Positions 22,493 through 34,029 of a stretch of DNA of 64,000 nt are shown in pieces. The position numbers were made by a program, and so were the translations under genes. The number at the start of each line of letters is the position of its first letter. Position 1 is the stretch's first letter. The stretch is from Aplidium turbinatum (taxonomy: Eukaryota > Chordata > Ascidiacea > Aplousobranchia > Polyclinidae). The stretch lies in the NCBI GenBank assembly GCA_918807975.1, contig OU964926.1, positions 26,171,996 through 26,235,995 of the forward strand. The letters are read 5' to 3'. The notes under the pieces are model-generated. The model did no database searches, was not told the DNA's origin, and worked only from the letters and a program-made list of their open reading frames with translations.

Positions 22493-23126
22493 CCATCAAT
22501 CAATCCATTACATCACATCGTCCGTTAGTAATTATCTTACATCATGCGATTATTGTTCATTCATCGTTAAATTGACTCTCGGATGTGGAAGGGAAGAGTT
22601 ATCTCATAAAACAATGCCTAAACAACATGTTATGGAAACATTTCTGTATGCAAGTTCTAAACCTATATACAATATACTATACAAGATCAATTATACTAGA
22701 ACAGAGTTTAGAGTTATGTCAACACTTCACGGTACTGCTCGTGTTACATTTGGTTTCAGACAATTTTTTACGCATTTGACCAAGATTCGATTTTGTGAAA
22801 ATTTTTGAAACAGATTTTCGTAGATACAAAATATAAAAGTTTCAACTCTATCTTGGTTCAATAGTGAATTATTAGCTGCAGTGGGTTAGAGACGGGAGAT
22901 GTCCGACCCAAGCTCGTGTAAAGGTTTGGGGAGCAGGAAAAGCATCCCAGACAAATGTTGAACCAAATCAAATGATAGGAATATTAAAAATAAGTTAACA
23001 ATCTTTTACATCGCCAATAAAAGTCAAACTTTTCTTAACTTGACAAGTTTAAACATTAACAAGTTTGGCATCATTCCAGCTTTAAGTCCAAGCCAAGAAT
23101 CTTGTAGTCCCTGTTCTGTACAACGA

Positions 23127-23134
23127 TGACGTCA
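23127..23134. promoter_or_regulatory. CRE/ATF-like TGACGTCA upstream of IL-17
   Basis: A perfect TGACGTCA palindrome lies about 400 bp before the TATA box. It is kept in the left arm (18109-18116) and in the third locus copy (50919-50926). This is consistent with, but not proof of, bZIP control. Confidence 0.4.
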
Positions 23135-23524
23135 TACGATCAGTTTTCTTTCTTCATTGCTTTGATTGGTTGGTTCTTCAGAAATAAAACAAATTGTTGT
23201 TTGTTGCAAGTCTGTCCGGTTCTCACTTTCTATTTGGTTCATTATTGACTCTAAGTTCTGCTTCCAACTGTAAAAATTTCGCTTTCGTTGTTTAATGATT
23301 TAAAAAAGAATTTGAAATATTTGAGACAATCCGCCATGCGAAAAACCTACTATTGAAACTGTCCAGGGGGTTGAATTCAAAGAATCTATTAAACATTAAC
23401 AAACAAAAAAATACATGTCAAGCAAGTGTAGCAGTTTGCTTAATGAGGTGATATGCTTTTCAAAGGATTAAAAAATAAATAAATGTCATTTAAATCAACC
23501 TACACCTTCCAAGTCAAAGTTGGC

Positions 23525-23532
23525 TATATAAA
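23525..23532 (+). promoter_or_regulatory. TATA box of the intact IL-17 gene
   Basis: TATATAAA, followed by an A run, lies 108 bp upstream of the ATG at 23633. This predicts a transcription start near 23555 and an about 78-nt leader. Confidence 0.65.
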
Positions 23533-23632
23533 AAAAAAACAGGTTTGTATTGAACCATTTGAAACGAAATTACAAACGTTCGTCACGACAAAGCAGCTAC
23601 TTTGACAAAGTCACTTTTAGAAACAGAACGCG

Positions 23633-24882
23633 ATGTTTTCTGTTGGACAAAACAAAGCGATTGCTATTCTGGGATGCCTGATAATTGTTTTCATCTATTC
23701 CTCCGCCGGACAACGCAGCAACAACTTGAGCAAAGCAGTGAGGAACATCAATAGGCTGCTGAAGTCAGCCAACCTAGGATCCGACATGTCACCTACAAAC
23801 TATCTTTGTCTTTTCAACGACGAAGAATGTCAAGCTGGAAGATCGATCTATTGTGACGATATATCGCGACCTACCTGCAGGGGAACTTGTGGCACGTCAA
23901 AGAGGCTGAGGAGCTTCTCGCCTTACGAATTGTGCGTAGACAGAGATGATCACAGGTAAAGAAATTGTTTAAGATGTTTTTTTTTTAAGCATTGATCAAA
24001 CTTTAAATTTACACTTTATGCTTTTATTTTGACCTTTGATGCAGTACTTCGCAAATCTATTTACAACTTTTTATATAGATGTCAATCTTCCAAGAATTGT
24101 TACATAAATGCTCTCTGCAATTCTGACGCTCTTGTCAAATCGTCGTACTTCAAATCAGCCATTTGCAGCTAACTTGTCAACAATTCCCCGCAACAGCATT
24201 ATCTGTTAACTAAGTTATTGTGAATATTCTTGAATGGTTTGTTTTTGTCTGTTTGGATGTATGGTAATTAAAATGGACTTATTGATCTGGCGCAAATAAA
24301 ATAATAACAAAATTAATGCAAAGAATACGTCAAAGAATGCAAAGAATACAGATACTTCATTTTCTTGATAAAAAAATTTAATAATTAAAGTGCATTGCAA
24401 TTACTTATTTCTGACATTTTTTTATAATATTTATTTCAGTAAATAAAATGATAAAATTATTGGCAATAGTCTAGAACAAGAATAAGTCTGTACATCTGTA
24501 TTGAACTACCACACAGAAAATGATTTTTGCTAACAAATGTAATTTTTGAACTATAAAGTAGAACTTTATTTATCAGATACTTGATTGTCTCATTTGCTAG
24601 AAAGCTGTTTTTCAAACTTATTTTTGTATTTTTTCTGCTTCACTTTTTCTCAGATATCCTCGGAACATTGTCCAAGCAAAATGCCTTTGTGTCGGATGCT
24701 ATGACGGAACAATGGAAAAGCGCAGTTACGTCAGCGAGGCTATAAAAGTGAATATTGACGTCATCCGATTGAATTGGACTACAAACGTGAACGAATGCCG
24801 CCATAGAAATCAGTGTTCTCTGGAGACAATTGAACTTCAAGTGGGATGCCATTGTACCATTCCAGTGATGTCACAGTATTAA
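23633..24882 (+). CDS. IL17: Secreted IL-17-family cytokine (two coding exons)
   Basis: Exon 1 is 23633-23955 and exon 2 is 24654-24882. The 698-bp intron has donor CAG|GTAAAG and acceptor CACTTTTTCTCAG. The predicted protein is 183 aa. Residues 1-26 form a signal peptide (core AILGCLIIVFIY). The IL-17 domain spans the splice: RSFSPYELCVDRDDHR in exon 1 joins YPRNIVQAKCLCVGC in exon 2, matching the family's SPW...D..RYP...A.C.C.GC signature. The end LQVGCHCTIP gives the closing VGC.C motif of the cystine-knot-like fold. There are 13 Cys after the signal peptide, with an extra Cys-rich N-terminal part (residues 59-101). IL-17 proteins act as secreted dimers on IL-17 receptors in innate immune signalling; here that is inferred from family. 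The exon junction is phase 2 and keeps the frame exactly. AATAAA sites are present downstream. It is the only complete copy of three in the window. Confidence 0.92.
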
Positions 24883-24964
24883 TGTTTTGTCTGATATACA
24901 ATGATCACAATACCACCATTCTAATGATCAAGATTGTGGCGGACATATGATCGTAATATACAAG

Positions 24965-25462
24965 CAATGGCGTACGCAAGAATTTATTTAAACAAGTCAT
25001 CCTTAATGTTTCTTACTATTTATGTAAATCAAGTTTTGTAAACAGGTACTTGTGTTGTGATGCAAAAATTATAGCCAAAAATGAGTATTTTTAATTCCTT
25101 TTTGCTACAAAATGCAATCTTAACGTAACTCAAATGGAAAACGTCTTCGTACTCCACAGGAAAGATCGACCAAATTCTGAATCGACAGTGGATTGCATTC
25201 ACGATTTACATCGAAATTTGCATTAACCAACAAATTTTTAACTCAAAACGTACGCCAATGTTCTTCAAGCTTTCTCGACCATCTCGTAGCCCTAATTATC
25301 AGTAAATGACAAGTGTATGTACTGTACGTTTAGTGACGTGTTATAGGCTCACTTTTGTTTCAGTCGTGAACTAAATGTTGATTACTAGATTACAATTAGA
25401 ATAGTCTCACCATTTTTTTCAACCCCTCCTTCCCCCATGAAAAAATCCTGCGCACGCCACTG
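24965..25462 (-). mobile_element. hAT-type MITE, right arm copy
   Basis: Mirror of 7039-7525, with the same inverted ends and the same 8-bp duplication (TATACAAG at 24957-24964 and 25463-25470). Confidence 0.88.
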
Positions 25463-26779
25463 TATACAAGTCTATGTTTATTTATGTTGTGTGGTTGTGT
25501 TGTCATAAAATACTGCATTTTTCAGACGTAAGTTAATTTTTATATATATTAGTCTACACGACGCTTTGTGGCTGATGTGGGGGGACGATTGGGGCGATTG
25601 CTTTCCCCATGCCCCCTTCTTAACATACAGAAAAGTAACTATGTTCACAGTGCATTTGCCGGTTTGGATTACTGTAGATATACATGTTACTGTGAAACAT
25701 GCTGAATAAACATCAGCATGTTTTATTAAAATTGTCCTCCCCTAAGGTTATTTGCTGGATCCACCCCTGATGACGTTTGTACATATTACATGACTTAGTT
25801 TGTCGTTTTGGTTGAAAATCATGTGACGGCCCTATATCCACACGCCCCAAAGAAACAAAAAGTGGATTTCAACTTTGTGCACACCGTTTGTTACACAACA
25901 ATAATGAATGAATGTCTGATTGATTATGCTTGTTGACGAATACAATAATGTAATTTTGAACGTACTGTTTTGTCATTGTAGGTAGATCGATTGTTTACCA
26001 ACTTCCAATAAAATTATTTCGTCAGTTTAATTAATAAATGTTTTTTGGAAATTTAACCAACATCATGAAGTGAACTTAATTAACTTGTACAACAACCTTG
26101 CTTAGGCTTTAATAAAATAGAAAGCAACTACATCTGTAAATGAAAAGGATACATAAATAACTGCTTCCTACAGTACACAATGCTGCAACAACAGAACTGA
26201 ATGAATGAATGAATGAATGAAAGCGTAGAACCAAAGCGTGTAGAAAACAAGGCAATAATTAACTGAGTAGAATGCTTGAGGAACAGAGCGCCGTGCTCAG
26301 AAACACACGACACATCAATCACGAAAACTTAATAGCTTGTTGGGTATCTATTCTCTACAGTTCGGTTCAGTTTCTTTTTATTTCTGAACATTATACAACA
26401 AAAACAATATATGCCAAATATAGAAGAGGTCTAGACTCTAGAGTTAGGTGGCAGCGACAAACGCGAACGTCATATCGTGCGTGATACCAAAGCAAGACAA
26501 TCAGTTTTCTTATCTGATCTTGATTAAAGGAGTTGGACTTGCTTGAAATTGCAGTACAGTAATTCTATCGGTTCTCCTCCGGGAATCCGCGGACCCACAA
26601 GGGGACCCCGAAACGTTTTCAGGGATCAGTAAAACTTTCCGAATTTGCAGCATGATTGATAAATTTCGACATTTAAAAAATGTTCGGGTTTTATTGGCGC
26701 ATTACAGTGGTTCTCAAAGTGTTGTTTGAATTTTCAAATGGCGTCCCACAAAGGCTCAGTTTATATCCAAATATAATGG

Positions 26780-27110
26780 GAATAGAAGATCCAAGAAATG
26801 GATTTAAAACATCCAAAACTTGGACATGACAGATTTTGACTATGGGCATATAAGTGGTCGATCATACTGTACAATCTACATGACCTTAAAAGATACAAGG
26901 TAAGGATACAGACGATAAAGATACAGACGGAAGAAATCTAAACTGAGCACAAGAAATCCAAACTTAGGCATAACAGATTCAAAACAAGGTCACAAGAAAA
27001 CCAAAACATGGGCACAAGTGATCCAAAGCTTGGGTAAGGCAATTCTAAAACATGGGTATAGGAGATCCAAAAACATGGGCATAAAAGATTCAAAACGTTA
27101 TCATAAGAGT
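26780..27110. repeat. Degenerate minisatellite in right arm
   Basis: Reverse complement of the array at 5390-5720. Confidence 0.7.
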
Positions 27111-27674
27111 ATAGCTTTGGTAGAGATAATTCTTGAATACCACAGTCAGATAATTGATAGCAACTTGATAGGATTTGAATTGCATAATTCAAAAACAATA
27201 CATAAAATAAAAGATGGCCACATAAATTCGAACGTATTTGGCAAAACTTTCTGCCCTCGTCAGAAAAATAACTTAATTGTAATTAACTTGTAATTAATTT
27301 TAGTCATTTATTTATTAGCATTTTACGAATATCTGCTGTTTTGTTCCGATGAATGTCTTGCCATCTTGTAGCCTTCATCATGAGCATGCCTACGTTCTGT
27401 GACCTCTCATAGGCTTTCTTTTATTTCTGCCGTCAACAATTTCAGTTTCTATGAACTGCAATTGAGGATTTTGTTTACGAAACATAAATGTTTGGTCGAG
27501 TAGGTTCACTGTCATCGGGCTCTTGTATAGTAACGTCTGCGTCTTCAAATATACAGTAGCCAACATGATACACTTTTAACACGTGATCAAGAAGTGCAAT
27601 AGCTCGCGAATGATGGCAGCTTTGATGTAGATTTTTATGATACAAAACTCATTTAGCGCAGTGTCACACAATTA

Positions 27675-27838
27675 CATCACCGATCGGCTGCATAGCCGAG
27701 TGGTGAGAGCACTTGAACGGCAATCGAAAGGCCGCCGGTTCGACACCGCTCAAGAGCATACGACTGTGCCTTTGACAGGACACTTAAAGGCATGCCTAAA
27801 GGTGGACACAAAGATTGCCCTCCCGTCCACTTAATGTA
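27675..27838 (+). mobile_element. tRNA-derived SINE (family B), right arm copy
   Basis: An A-box-like CATAGCCGAGTGGTGAGAG and B-box-like GGTTCGACACC are followed by a body ending in GATTGCCCTCCCGTCCACTT. Mirror copy at 4673-4830. Confidence 0.75.
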
Positions 27839-28313
27839 AATCTTCAAGCACTATGTGTAAGCCTAGACACGACAAAGAACACCCTTGCATGTTGGTCAGT
27901 TGGTTGACTTTCGGTTTGTTGGGAGAACAAATATGGAAAGGTTAAAACTGTTATGTCACAAAGATATACTGTATGAACATTCAAGCAGAGATACAGCAGA
28001 GCAGTTGTGGTTTATTCTACATTCTTTTTGGCTATTAACAGTGATACCTACCTATCTCTATTTTTAACTGGGTGAAAAATTTTGCCATTAAAAATTTTGC
28101 AATTCAATTGCCTTGCCTGTACACATCATTGAAAGGTCAAATGAGTGCATGTTTGGCCAGATAAGGCTACTTCTCAAATTAAACAAACTGATAGAGCAAC
28201 CGCAGCAAGACGCTCTGTACACTATAGCTGCTCCTGTTACACCATAATCGAGATGACCCATTATCGGACACGGTCAATATACTGTAATAAAATAGAAATC
28301 CAGAAACCGAAGT

Positions 28314-28346
28314 GTTATAGTTGTCATTTTATTTACGTTGAATATA
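28314..28346 (+). repeat. 33-bp repeat bounding the right palindrome arm
   Basis: Identical to 20609-20641 except for one base. It starts three bases after the last paired base of the palindrome (28311). Confidence 0.85.
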
Positions 28347-28537
28347 TGTAACTCGTGACCAGCGTCACTACATAATCACAGTTCAGCGTTTTCTGGTACA
28401 GACGTTGGAATTGATTACTACCGCACTGCGCGTGTAATCAATTGAGCGTTCTGTACCACGTTCCTTAGTTGATTGTTTTGCGTTTCTTTCTTACTATATA
28501 TTGCGTTGCTTTTATACATTGAATCAGTAAGTAACAA

Positions 28538-28790
28538 ACCAGCTCAGTGGCCGAGTGGTTTCGCCTTCGGCTCTGGTGCTGGTAGATCTGAGATCGATTC
28601 CAGGTCGGGTCAAACCGAAGACTTTAAAAACGGTACCGATTGTGTTCCATCCTGCATAACGCAGTGAGAATGAGTCGGGTAATAATGTGATAACATCGTA
28701 AACCTGATACAAATTAAAAATGAGCCCTGTCGCTAAAAGACCTTAGCTGTTGTAGAGCGACAATAAATAAAACCATAACATCATCATCAT
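28538..28790 (+). mobile_element. tRNA-derived SINE (family C) with 13-bp target duplication
   Basis: It is flanked by perfect CAGTAAGTAACAA repeats (28525-28537 and 28791-28803). It begins with a class II tRNA-like head (A box TGGCCGAGTGG, B box GATCGATTCC) and ends in an ATC-repeat tail. The flanks and tail show LINE-style retrotransposition. Confidence 0.9.
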
Positions 28791-28859
28791 CAGTAAGTAA
28801 CAAGAGGTAAATGGTTTTCTCGGTTGGCTATCGCTACAATTATTATTGTTTATTTTATA

Positions 28860-30590
28860 TTAAACGTCTGGAAATACAACAGACATTTAACTGGCGTCGC
28901 CGGCAGGATCTTTACAGAATGTCTACAGGATTTTAGAAACATGGAGAAACTGATCGAAGTCCTGCAACAACAAATTGCCAACCAAGAACGTCAGACGAAG
29001 GAGCAAATTGCCAGACAAGAAGAACGTCATGGAGAACAAGAAGAACGTCACCAGTTTGTGCAGAAAAAGACGTATAAGTCCACCAGCTTAGGTCGCGGGG
29101 GCCAGGCTGGGGAGGGAGGGAGAGTGTGGATCGAAAACGTTACATGACCCGTCCGCAAATTTAGAATGGCGGAGCGGGCCAGGAGACAGGCTCTTTCTGC
29201 ATTGTTTGTTTGTTTGTTTGTTTATTGGCCGCTGCGAAAAATATGTACAATAAATCAAAACACAATGTACAGTAAAACTGTTGAAAAGTTTACAATAAAA
29301 AAAAACGAGTAAAAAATGATGGTAGCATCACAGCAGAGGGAGGCTGCGAAGTGACCGTTCAAGGCCTTCAAGTCAAGCAGCCACCCTTAACTCATCAATG
29401 ATAATTATAATTGAATAATTGAGACAAAGAGATAATAATACATAAATAACGGTGAAGCTGTCCAAGAAGACAAGAAATCAAAAAACTGATTAGTAGGTTA
29501 ATTTAGCATTTGTTTAATATGAGTCAATAATTTTCTTTTTGTACATTCTTTTAAAAGTTGTGAATGAGGATTTGCGAATTTCATCTGATATATTATTCCA
29601 AATTTTTGCGCCAGAGTATTTCATTGAGCGTTGTAGTTTTGTGGTTGTGTATCGATAATAATAGTAATCTAGGTTGGTCGAGCTTCGAGTAGAAAAGTTG
29701 TGAAGAAAGATGGCCTGCGACAGAAAGATGGCCATTGCCCAGAAAGATGGCCTGCGACAGGCCGTGCGACCCGTCGCGTGTGGACGCTGGAACCGGCAGT
29801 AATTGACCGCCGGGCGGCGCCCACGTCTCCTTCACGCGACCTCGGCGCAGGTACTGGACTCTTATATCCGGTCTGCCAGTAGGCAGAGCGGATAAAATTG
29901 GGGTCTACCACGAGGAAGAGAGTCAACTATTTAAGGATAATTTGGCTCTCGTGGCAGACAAAATTCAAATAAAAATGTGGAGCAGAGACCTTCCGGTCTC
30001 GTCAGTGCAGTGTTTATTGTTGTTCGACTGTTTTATTGGCATCAACAGCGCACGGGTACAAAGGATTGACACGGCGAGAGAGCACAAACAAACATAGCCA
30101 GGTCGAAGACTTTCAGAAACCGGCCTGCCACACCCCGCGGCGGCGGGGAGCGGCGTGATTTAGGGGTGACGATGCACCCGGAGGGGTAAGTCCACCAGCT
30201 TATGTCACGGGGCCAGGCTGGGGAGTCGAGGTACATGTGGAGGGAGAGTGTGGGTCGAAAACGTTACATGACCGTCCGCAAATTTAGCATGGCGGAGCAG
30301 GCCAGGGAGACAGGCTCTTTCTGCATAGCCCAGAAAGATGGCCTGCGACGGGCCGGGCGACCCGTCGAGTGTGGACGCTGGAACCGGCAGTAATTGACCG
30401 CCGGGCGGCGCCCACGTCTCATTCACGCGACCTCGGCGCAGGTACTTGACTCTTATACCCGGTCTGCCAGTAGGCAGAGCGGATAAAATTGGGGTTTACC
30501 ACGAGGAAGAGAGTCAACTATTTAAGGATAATTTGGCTCTCGTGGCAGACGAAATTCAATAAAAATGTGGAGCAGAGGCTCGATTAATCA
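28860..30590 (+). mobile_element. LTR retrotransposon remnants, nested (fossil)
   Basis: A short gag-like start with a Gln/Glu/Arg-rich coiled coil (about 28940-29066; LIEVLQQQIANQERQTKEQ) abuts LTR sequence (from about 29074). That LTR is split by a LINE fragment and resumes to about 29990. A second, nearly complete LTR follows (30029-30590; TGTTTTATTGGC...ATTAATCA) with TATTTAAGG and AATAAA. It matches the solo LTR at 14102-14667. Protease, RT and integrase are absent. The copy is heavily rearranged, probably Ty3/Gypsy-like, and broken in several places. Confidence 0.75.
29200..29700 (-). mobile_element. CR1/L2-like LINE 3' fragment inside an LTR
   Basis: On the minus strand it encodes a C-terminal reverse transcriptase tail (KYSGAKIWNNISDEIRK, then FKRMYKKKIIDSY), followed by 3' sequence ending in a CAAA-repeat tail (29201-29225 on the plus strand as GTTTG repeats). 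It interrupts the LTR that continues on both sides. Confidence 0.8.
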
Positions 30591-33500
30591 ATAGAAGTAC
30601 GCAAGCACCAAAGATACTACTACTGCCAACCTTGCCAAAGTGCTCAAACTGCAAGCAGTGAGCTTTGCGCAATGCATAGCAAGGTGCCCCCAGTAAAGTG
30701 CTCAATCGGCGTAAGCCAAGAGCGTCAATAACTTATATATAATTTATTTATAATTTATAATTTATTTCTTGTTACTTGTGCACACCAGGGTGTTAAATTA
30801 TGTTTTTCTACGATGTCATTTATTCAACGTTGATATTGCGTTTTAAAACATTACTTTGCCAAAACGAATGAGGTTTCATTAACAAAAACAAATGAATGAC
30901 CAATGTAACATCAAACCACCATCAATGTGTGGTTGCTTTGTAAATAATTCGTTTGTGACTTGGATTGGTTCAAAGTAACTCATGCAATGTGGAATGTAAC
31001 TTCAATAGAGGATGAGGCTGTTCATCAGCCATTTACAATCTCAAAACATCTCTTCTGTGCTTCTGGTGTTTGCACTGCTAGGCTATACCACAAAACGTTA
31101 AATAAACTTATTGAATAGATGAACTTGATTACTGCACATGACGTCACCATTTGTGCAGACTTTCTGCTGCACATAGATGTTTGTTTTGCAAAAACATTTT
31201 CAACCACTTGATGAATTCATCACAATGCATATGATGACTTTAAAGAGGAACAGAAGTTCAAGAAATGAAAATTAGTTGTCTTTTTACATTGTATTATCGT
31301 CACCGAACGTTGAAACGATGGAAAGAATCATCATTGATTGATTTTGGTTTGTTTGTGTTTCATTTTACTTCATTTCTGTTGAAATTTTTCAAGTTTTAAT
31401 TTCTCTTTCACGTAACAATAACATGTTTGTGTTTCGCATGATGCTGACATGAGTTGCAGACATGAGTTGTTTACAGCGCATTGTAAAGCAGACAGTGTTG
31501 GCGCAGCTGGGTATATCATTAAGTACGTCCGCCCAGTTAGCTCAGTGGTTAGGCTACAGCGCATTCTAAAGCAGACAGTTTTGGCGCAGCTGGTACATCT
31601 TTCCAATAAATCATTCAATTCTGCGAGCTGAGCAGAAACGAACCTTGGTGCTAATTTTTAAAGTTGTTGGTATGACCTGACAAAGCATCGAACTCTAGTC
31701 TACCACCTTAGATGCGAGCACTGTTTCCACTAAGCCACCGAGCCTTGCAGTCCACGACAACCTGACGCGGTGGAAGGAAACACTTTTAACTCCAGAATCT
31801 CAAACGGTGGCGAGTTTTGTCTTGTGGTGAGAGGATCAACAATTCGCTTTAAAAGTGAAGAGATTTCAACCAATCACAAAACTATTTCGTCTTTTTCCAC
31901 ACAAACATTTTGATTATGAGCTGCCAATGTAGAGGTCGCGATGTCATGAAATAGTCGAAGAGGAAATGTGTAGCCTACTGGCCAGTGGCGTGCGTAGGCC
32001 TCGGAGCAAATTTGAAAGATTAACTCTTCACCTTCTTTAGCTTGATATCGTGAAGGTTTACAAGCGTTTAATGATTGCTTTAGGTTGTCTTATTTTTCAT
32101 TTTTTTATCCCTATCTTAGTACGAGCTATTTTAGTACGCGGATGGTACGTCACTACGTCATGAGCTATCTTAGCTCCGTGCTAATTAATCGCTAATAACG
32201 GGAGCTATGAAAATCACAGAGCCAAACTATTTTACAAGATAATAGCCATGTGTATTGCTGAATTTTTGAATAGTGGTAAATTTATTGAAATAAAGTGTTT
32301 GAGATGAATAAACGTCAGAAAGTCGGTTTTTATATTAACTTTCAAAAAATAGCTTCAAAATTGACTGTTCTAAAGCATATTTTTAAATTATAGCATAGAG
32401 TAATGCTAAACTAAATAAAAAATTACTTTTGATCATAAATATAAGGCATTTTTGGGCGTTTTTATATTTTAAAGTAGGATAAATCGCAGTGTCTATAATG
32501 TAGCAGTGTCAATTGCTATAATGTAGGCAGTTTTATGAAAAAGTCTAGCCACCTGAGATGAAATGCTTATTGTGAAGGGCAGGAAGGTAGAAAAATGACC
32601 AGTGTTGGTTTAGAAAATTCGTAAAGAATAAAAACTTAAAGCCAAAAAATTTCACATTTCTAGCATATTTCCTTCTGTGAAGTATTTCATTACTATAGTG
32701 GGGCGTCCTCATAAAACCTCGTGTCTCAACAGATAGGGTTAACGATCGCTTTACACTTAGGTTGTTTTATTTTTTATCATTATTGATACGTACTTCCCCA
32801 GTCCATATCAGTGTAAAAGAACAACTTTATATAAGAAGCCCAACAGTAAAACTAAAATAAAATAAACAGAATAACACATCTTCTTTTTTCGTATGAGAAA
32901 GAATTGTTTAAATTTCACGGCATCATCATTCTCCTCCAAGAGATCAACTGCCACAGCGTAGACAGACTAGTCATTCCAAACTATTTACTAGCTGGATTTA
33001 TCCTAAACAGGACACATGCCCTAGCCAGATTAGTCCACGAGATGCTGAACTGGAGTCTGATCGAGCAATAACACATGACCACATAGCGTCGGAGAATAGC
33101 AAATTTCAGGGTGCAAACAAACATTGCCCAAATTTAGTTTTTGCAAAGATATTAAAAAACGCTGCAATTTACTTTTTTTACATTTTTTTTACGAATAGTT
33201 GGACATTTTTTGTAGCGGTGCAGCGACTGCCTCCCTACACCTCATAACGACGATATAGTAACGTGGTATAACAACTCACAAACTTCCGCCCAAAGTAATC
33301 TTGATCTGGTTTCGCGCCGCATTGGTAAACTTCTGAAACCACCAATCCTCCTCTTGTGCATGGTGGATGTTTAAGAACAATCATTAGACTCAACCAACCT
33401 GGGTTAAAAGTTAGTTCTGCAAGTGGTATGACTGGTGGTGTAGGCTATACGTCACAAAGTATGCTGCCATTGGTAGGCTACCTAGGATTCCATCGAGTTG

Positions 33501-33624
33501 ACTTTCATTGCTGCAATATTGAAACAAAGTCTGGGAAAAGTATAGCAGACAAATATGAATATATTGACATCCGTTGAGGAAAGATTTAGTTATATAGTCA
33601 ATTGAGGTAGATGCATGAACTGCG
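30591..33624. other. Intergenic stretch with old duplications
   Basis: 30796-31395 is a diverged direct copy of 44953-45570. A 37-bp direct repeat (CAGCGCATT...GCGCAGCTGG) occurs at 31476-31512 and 31556-31592, with a tRNA-like fragment GTTAGCTCAGTGGTTAGGCT between. A minus-strand tRNA-like SINE head (A box TGGCTTAGTGG, B box AGTTCGATGC) lies at about 31682-31746. A lone hAT-like end CAGTGGCGTGCGTAGG is at 31984. No gene is recognised from 32050 to 33624. Confidence 0.6.
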
Positions 33625-34022
33625 CCAGCAATCAATTAAGAGCGTCAATTCACGGTCCCTAAGTTTGGAACCGTGAATGGAGAGAAGTTGCGAGACCAAC
33701 CCAATTCACAGTCCTTCCCAATACCAACACCCCACCTGGAGCAGAACTACCCCGGAAGAAATGGGTGAAGCTCAATCGCCTGCGGTCTGGAGTGGGCCGT
33801 TTTAGCAGCAACATGTTCCAGTGGGGCCTCGCCGATTCACCATCTTGTGCGTGTGGCTCAGATTTTCAAACTGCACACCACATTATCTATCAATGTCCTG
33901 TATACCGACCACAAGATAGACATGTGGACCTAACAACGCTCGATGAATACACGATCCATTGGCTGCTGCGCCTGGATGTAACAACGTGATCTGTGGCGGC
34001 CTCAAACGCAAGAAGAAGAAGA
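33625..34022 (+). mobile_element. LINE 3' fragment, same family as 640-1525
   Basis: It encodes LPRKKWVKLNRLRSGVGRF, a CACGSDFQTAHHIIYQCP zinc-knuckle-like motif and then a GAA-repeat tail (GAAGAAGAAGAACG). Its final residues align with the end of the protein at 684-1421. It is a severely 5'-truncated copy. Confidence 0.85.
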
Positions 34023-34029
34023 ACGTCAA

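Larger units (their letters stand above)
20641..28311. repeat. Right arm of giant palindrome (uninterrupted)
   Basis: This 7.67-kb arm pairs with 20602-17374 and then 8596-4201. It is the intact version of the locus, carrying the only complete IL-17 gene. It lacks the 8.15-kb foldback insertion and the 600-bp tandem duplication found in the left arm. Part of it (about 22555-26040) is also duplicated at 47640-51485. Confidence 0.95.

Noticed and set aside
23633-23959. Stand-alone 108-residue secreted Cys-rich peptide
   Set aside because: The last codon overlaps a good splice donor (CAG|GTAAAG). Splicing to 24654 yields a complete IL-17 domain, so the short reading is only the unspliced form.
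4201-28311. Whole palindrome as a pure assembly artefact
   Set aside because: The arms differ by point changes, indels, a 600-bp duplication and an 8.15-kb insertion with its own target duplication. This argues for two real DNA copies, though a mis-joined second haplotype is not excluded.
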